Positions 42,211 through 47,500 of a stretch of 47,500 bases of DNA are shown in pieces. Within the stretch, counting starts at the first letter, position 1. Each line of letters opens with the position of its first letter. Source of the stretch: Apostichopus japonicus (lineage: Eukaryota > Echinodermata > Holothuroidea > Aspidochirotida > Stichopodidae); NCBI RefSeq assembly GCF_037975245.1, contig NC_092568.1, positions 10,637,501 through 10,685,000 of the forward strand, in the 5' to 3' direction. Below the pieces are notes generated by a model. The model saw nothing but the letters and a program-made list of their open reading frames with translations, was not told the DNA's origin and did no database searches. Both the position numbers and the translations under genes were made by a program.

Positions 42211-42776
42211 GGGATTAGGAGTACATGAGTACCAATGATCATATTGTCAAGGTCCTAACGTAAGGGGATTAGGAGTACATGAGTATCAATGATCATACTG
42301 TCAAGGTCCTAACGTAAGGGGATTAGGAGTACATGAGTACCAATGATCATATTGTCAAGGTCCTAACGTAAGGGGATTAGGAGTACATCAGTACCAATGA
42401 TCATATTGTTACGGTCTTATCGTTAGGGGATTAGGAGTACATGAGTACCAATGATCATATTGTCAAGGTCCTAACGTAAGGGGATTATGAGTACATCAGT
42501 ACCAATGACCATATTGTCAAGTTCCTAACTTAAGGGGATTAGGAGTACATGAGTACCAATGATCATATTGTCAAGGTCCTAACCTAAGGGGATTAGGGGT
42601 ACATCAGTACCAATGATCATATTGTCAAGGACCTAACGTAAGGGGATTAGGGGTACATCAGTACCAATGATCACATTGTCAAGGTTCTAACGTAAGGGGA
42701 TTAGGAGAACATCAGCACAAATGATCATGTTGTCAAGGTCCTAACTTAAGGGGATTAGGAGTACATCAGCACCATT
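42211..42776. repeat. 54-bp tandem satellite, about 10.5 copies
   Basis: Units begin GGGGATTAGGAGTACAT at 42264, 42318, 42372, 42426, 42480, 42534, 42588, 42642, 42696 and 42750 (partial), with a first copy from 42211. Spacing is exactly 54 bp throughout with only substitutions. The unit contains GTAC twice and TGATCA. All six frames contain a stop, so it is not a coding repeat although 54 is a multiple of 3. A poly-T/poly-G run (42188-42209) abuts the left edge. Confidence 0.97.
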
Positions 42777-43600
42777 GAAATTACTTTGATTTTCGTGCCC
42801 ATGTTCAATTAGGCCTGTCCTGCAGCACCACCGATCCCCAATAATTTGGTATGACCAAATTTGGAGTCGTAATATCTAAGGTTCGGTCAATGTGAATAGC
42901 ATATTGCGTAACAACTTTTGTACTGATTACTTTAATCACGCGTTCAGCCTGCAAATCCTATTCATTCAGATTTTAAAGTTACTGAAATCTATTATCGTTG
43001 CTTTACAAAATATACTTATACACGTATACTTTTATATTTATATAAATACCTAGGCCTTTATATACTTTACCAAGCATACTTGTACAAATATATAAATACC
43101 TATATATTACTCTTTCAATCTAAAACGAAGGCTTCCGAAACGGCTCCCGAAAAAAAAAAACAGGAGACGGCCCACGAAAAACGGGTGCCTGCGGCTCCCA
43201 GAGGGGCATTCCCAACATAACGATGACATCCTATCATCTAATCGCGTTACAACTCGTTTTTCTCCAATCTCCTTCATCTTGAAGGACCTTGGCTCCGATG
43301 CATGGTATCTTCTAGATACATCTAACACTCCCGATAAGCGCTTTTGTTTACTGCCGCTTGACCGTTACGTAAGATGTTTGGGACTTGTAATTCACGTGGG
43401 AAAGTATACATTCTGGATATTAATTAGTGCATTGGCAGGTCTTGCAACTATTACTGGTTTGGTACTATCACTTCTGTTACAAACGGGAGCGCTAGGATCC
43501 TAGCGTGTACGTGTGTATACATTCCCTTCTGCAGTTAGTGTACCATGTAACGTGGAACTAATGTATTGTCTTGGAATATTCAAATATGGAAGAAAAGGTC

Positions 43601-44050
43601 GTGGGATTCGATAAGACTCCAAAACAGATCAATAGCAAAGCTCCCGAAAACGGTCCCCGAAAAAAAAGACAAAATGGTCCAGTGTGACGTATTTACATTA
43701 AATCGCCAATGTCGCACCAAGTGTTGTGGAAAGAGTTAAATTCACATAGGGCGACATGTATATGTATAATTAATTAGTTAATTAAATTCCTTGCTATTAA
43801 CGATAACAACATCGATGACGACCTCGGGACTCCAAACGGGTGCCCGCTTTTACAAAACCAAAAAATAAATAGAAAAACATAAAAATAAATAAAAATAAGA
43901 ATAATAATAATAAGTAAATAATAAATACAAAAAGTTGTGAGGTTCGATAACACTCCCAAACAGATAAAGAAACGGGGCTCCCGAAACGGCTCCCGAAAAA
44001 CGTGGTCTCCCGAAATGGCGCCCGAGTTGGCCCCGTTTGGAGTCCCAAGG
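43601..44050. repeat. Repeated CTCCCGAAA module with an internal inverted pair
   Basis: 43601-43668 and 43936-44002 align over about 65 bases (GTGGGATTCGATAA versus GTGAGGTTCGATAA, then CTCCCGAAA blocks). A third partial module is at 43129-43161. CCTCGGGACTCCAAACGGG (43822-43840) is the near-perfect reverse complement of 44032-44050. Probably an unrecognised mobile element family. Confidence 0.65.
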
Positions 44051-45525
44051 GGGGGGGTGAAGTCGCAAGATATATACTACTTTTATATCCTACAGTCATT
44101 ATACATTTAGTAAACTCACACTCCTTGCATCAGCACCCCACCACCACCCTCCGCCCGCCACCAGCCGCCCACCGTCCACCTATTCATGGGCTCCTAAAAA
44201 TAAAATTACAGTTGTACAAGTCGCGGCAAAAGAAAGGTTACCTCCAGTAATCTTTTTTTCTTTCTTATTTTCATTTTGGTAAATAATTGCTTTCCTTGTT
44301 TTGATTCCACTCTGCAAGTATTAAACTAATCTAACACTTTAAGACCACATCTCAAACAAAGGACTTCTGTCACCTTGATAGGACCAAAATGATAGGACCA
44401 AATGCTGGGAATTATATATCCTTGACCAGTCTTGTTTAGTTTAGTCTTGGATTTGGGGAGGCGACGTTATACCTTTCCCTCTTATATTTATACAATAGCA
44501 ATAAAAATCAATAAAGGGGTACTTATGAGTTTTAACAATGGCCGCGGTGATTCACTCATTCGAGGGATTTGCAAAAATAGCTTATGTGGTTATATATAAG
44601 TACTGTTGGCTCTCTCAGAACGGTATCATAATATGATGGGAGCAAAGGGAACGTTAATTTACGGTGTTTTCGTATAGCCTATACCGAAATGTCCTCTTGA
44701 ATAAGTTTGCTAAATTTGTTACAAAATACATGAAATCATCAGTTACAATGAATTCTTTGCATATTTTCAAGGCACGTCACAAGCAAACTAATCATCTAGA
44801 TGCAAGCATGGTACGAAATCACGACAAATTTTAAGGGCAGCTATTTTGAATTCATTGTCGGAAAGATTGTAAGCTGAAATCTTATAAACTGTGTATTTCT
44901 CCACCTTTGACGTCGTAACTTTCTTAAGTTCAAATAATATTCTTTATGCATGTGAAAGAACGCTAAATAAAACACCACGAGCCTGGGCGACGGCAATTTG
45001 TATAAAGTCGAACAGAATTATCATGAATTCAATTACACACTATATATAAGTAACATTCAATCAGGTACTACGCAGCCCAGCCTTTTTGGTAAAGGGGATC
45101 AAGGCTTTTCCAGTGAGGCAGGTAGACCTATTTTCCAAAAGAAAACTATTTTTCTGACCATATTGTTTTTGGGATGGGGAGGACGGGCCTCCCCCAAATA
45201 GTTCTTTGGGGAGGTGCCTATAGGCTATACCGCCCCTCGACCCACTCCCCGGTAATTATGCATTACGCCATATTCTGTTTGCTATAGGTGTTACGGTACG
45301 GTACGTTATAAGCTATAGGCTTACTGGAAAGTATTTAGGATCCAAGTATATCCATACGACCGCTATGGAGTTTGTCTTCATCTTTTTAAGGTGTCAATAA
45401 AGTACTGGTAGTTAAGACTTTCACCAGTAAATGAATGGTAACAACTATTTTGCACTCTGGTGCTCTGTTGTAGGTATGCAGTGCAAGATATGGTTACCCA
45501 GGTCGGATAGGTCACCTGTATTACC
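44051..45525. other. Noncoding
   Basis: A CCACC-rich patch (44136-44180) and a self-complementary GGGGAGGACGGGCCTCCCCC patch near 45175-45195. No gene seen. Confidence 0.55.
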
Positions 45526-45682
45526 ATCGAGTACAAAACCATAACTACGTGGAAAAGTACTCGAGTGAAATACGAGTACAACCATACATTAGTATATGAG
45601 TACATTTGGGTTTGTTATATTTGTTGAGTACGAGTATCGGTACAAGTACAAACTCATGAAGTCGAGTACGAGAACGAGTAAG
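45526..45682. repeat. Degenerate GAGTAC hexamer-like repeat
   Basis: GAGTAC or CGAGTA recurs about eight times at irregular spacing (for example 45529, 45573, 45598, 45627, 45666). Probably an old simple repeat. Confidence 0.6.
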
Positions 45683-45715
45683 GAATCGCGTCCTATATGT
45701 ATATATATATATATA

Positions 45716-47040
45716 GTTCTTCAATTTCCATGAGTTTTTTCTGTCGTAAATATATCATGGTCATTTTATTCTTGCTCTTTGCTCTGACCCTTTGACAGGT
45801 CAAAACGGCGCCAGTTTAACGATGACCCAAAATAGAGTAACTTAACGTAATTTACTTGAGCCACTTAATACCCAAGTCTTTTGCAACCCCTTGGACACTT
45901 GCACGTCAATCTTTACGATCTGCGTTCATAAAATATTGTATGTTTCTGTCATCCAAGTTTATCCAAGCTTTCCTTTACCCTGATGATCTTTATAGCCAAT
46001 ATAAGAAGAATCCGATTGACTAAGTAAATGAAGCCAACTCACACAGAAAAAATGTCAAAAAACAAGATCTGTTAATTAGTTAATTTCTTCCGTATTTTTC
46101 TTTTGTCCTTTTTCTTGAGACGTTTACCGTGTTTTATTGTTTTGGACATTAACGACACGGGGATGTCATTTATGCCAATAATTTTTATTCCGCTTCCCCT
46201 ATATGTGTATAATAGCACCCACGGAAGATTTGGTCAACACTGATTTGTTTACGTTAGATGTTGTAAACACTTGGTAAAATATTGAACCCATATCAAACTG
46301 AACAATTGAAAGTTTCCTCATCATATTTCATCGCAATTAATCTGTAGAAGTACCCGGATGGAGAGGTGGACTAACTGACGTTGCTTGTCATGCTTTCAAC
46401 AACTCAGCCTGCGCAATTAAGGATCGGCTAAAATCTGCCAAAACGGTCAGGGCCTTTATTTTCTTTTTCTTTTTTGTAGATAACAAATAGAGTCACCCGG
46501 TTTTGTTTTCCATTAAAATTTACATCTAATTTTATACTCATATCATAGGCATTGGTATTTTATATACTTCACATCCCCCTTTAGACAAACTAGTTACCCT
46601 ATCCAATCCAAGGTCAAATCAATAGACTTAAAAATAAAGAAAAAAACAAACCATTATTTGTCAGTGTGCAACTATGACATCACACCTGTTTGCTTCAAGT
46701 TCACTTTTGGTAGAATATCAGATAACTTCAACTGTCAATATCGCAAAAAACGGTACATAGGAATTGTATGCAAATTTCACTAGAATGCTAAGATTATGTT
46801 CCTCTGTAATTTTGACCTGGTCTATTTTTTTAAGTACAGACGTTTAGTGAAATATTGGTGTTCACAGTGTCATAACAATCTTGATCTTTACATCTTTCCA
46901 TGTTTGACATATACTGAATTTTGTTAACATAATAATCGAGCAAAGATAGGGCCTCATTTTTCAGTCCTTGTGAAATAAAGCTGTACAGCTTACTGCACAA
47001 AATACTATTAAGTAACTTGTCTAATTATAAATGACGTTCC
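45716..47040. other. Noncoding
   Basis: AT-rich with no repeat array or supported gene besides the 46672 repeat copy. Confidence 0.55.
46672..46702 (+). repeat. 31-bp repeat shared with 40572-40602
   Basis: Partner copy; the sequence beyond it does not obviously match. Confidence 0.6.
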
Positions 47041-47073
47041 ACTTTTGTGTCCTTGCAGTGTATAAAGGTAAGT
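47041..47073 (+). promoter_or_regulatory. Candidate 9-base microexon with splice sites
   Basis: ACTTTTGTGTCCTTGCAG (acceptor, AG ends at 47058), then TGTATAAAG, then consensus donor GTAAGT (47068-47073). Both sites are good, but the exon is tiny and nothing links it to a gene. Confidence 0.2.
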
Positions 47074-47500
47074 GTATGCTTTCTATTAATATCAGCATCT
47101 GGGAATTTTGATACCAGTATTTAATCCTATTCTCGTCGAGGTCAAAAGGGCCTCTTCTTTACGCAGACCAAACCAATAGCCATCTTCTTAACCCTTGACT
47201 AGCATGGTAGTCTCAAAGGTCATTTGTAGTGCCCCGATATTTTAGCATGATAGACTTCTGAAAGAATTTCAAACTAGCTTTAGAATTCAAATCTGACAAG
47301 TTTCTGTGTTTTCTCCTGACATTGAATTGGCAACAGGAGAAAGGGGGAGGGTGGATTTCATGTCCCCTTCCTCATAATCCACCCCTCCCTCAAAAGTCAG
47401 GCAGGGAGGATTAAAAACCGACAGATGTCTCATGCAGGTGCCTGGCATGCAGGCGGAGAGCGTAGGGTGAATCTTATGTTATCCCCCCCCCCCACCCATA

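Noticed and set aside
43279-43503. 74-codon frame with a possible membrane segment (about residues 46-70)
   Set aside because: Lies between repeat modules, no family recognised, no supporting splice or promoter signals.

Overview
The window is AT-rich, intron- and repeat-dominated eukaryotic (animal) DNA with one convincing protein-coding exon. The organism cannot be fixed from sequence alone. The PAR/HLF-Giant type bZIP protein, long (TA)n arrays often interrupted by TAGGCCTA, very many poly-G/poly-C runs and a hammerhead-ribozyme-bearing repeat all fit a marine invertebrate. An echinoderm such as a sea cucumber is my guess, with low confidence. There is no bacterial-style gene packing, and nearly all other open frames are short or are read-through of (TA)n arrays.

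Layout. 1-3200: noncoding DNA with several (TA)n arrays, a juxtaposed acceptor/donor that looks like a recursive splice site (about 1836-1882), and a 264-bp island (2919-3182) between (TA)n arrays holding a near-complete type I hammerhead ribozyme (3029-3086, + strand). An 18-bp piece of the same island lies inverted inside another (TA)n array at 1323-1340. 3200-13448: noncoding, with a local 106-bp-period duplication (about 7025-7183), one copy of a dispersed repeat (7344-7722) and a GC-box/CCAAT-bearing island (about 8505-8720) that could be a promoter. 13449-14201: an exon with a clear 3' splice site upstream, carrying a complete 248-codon reading frame for a bZIP transcription factor; 14202 to about 14735 is its likely 3' UTR. 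14736-27150: noncoding, with a 266-bp compound trinucleotide microsatellite, a perfect 80-bp palindrome bearing CRE sites in both arms, the second copy of the dispersed repeat, and a 325-bp (TA)n block. 27150-47500: noncoding, with more (TA)n arrays, a decayed minus-strand hammerhead (35422-35470), several diverged local duplications, a 21-bp minisatellite, a ten-copy 54-bp satellite (42211-42776) and a repeated CTCCCGAAA module near 43.1-44.0 kb.

Only the bZIP factor can be read as a gene. PAR bZIP proteins bind TTAYGTAA-type sites, and matches lie 3.9-4.2 kb downstream of it. The full CRE octamer TGACGTCA occurs seven times in the window, more than I would expect by chance. Any regulatory link is inference. 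The most noteworthy observation is the hammerhead ribozyme and its association with (TA)n-flanked repeat fragments.
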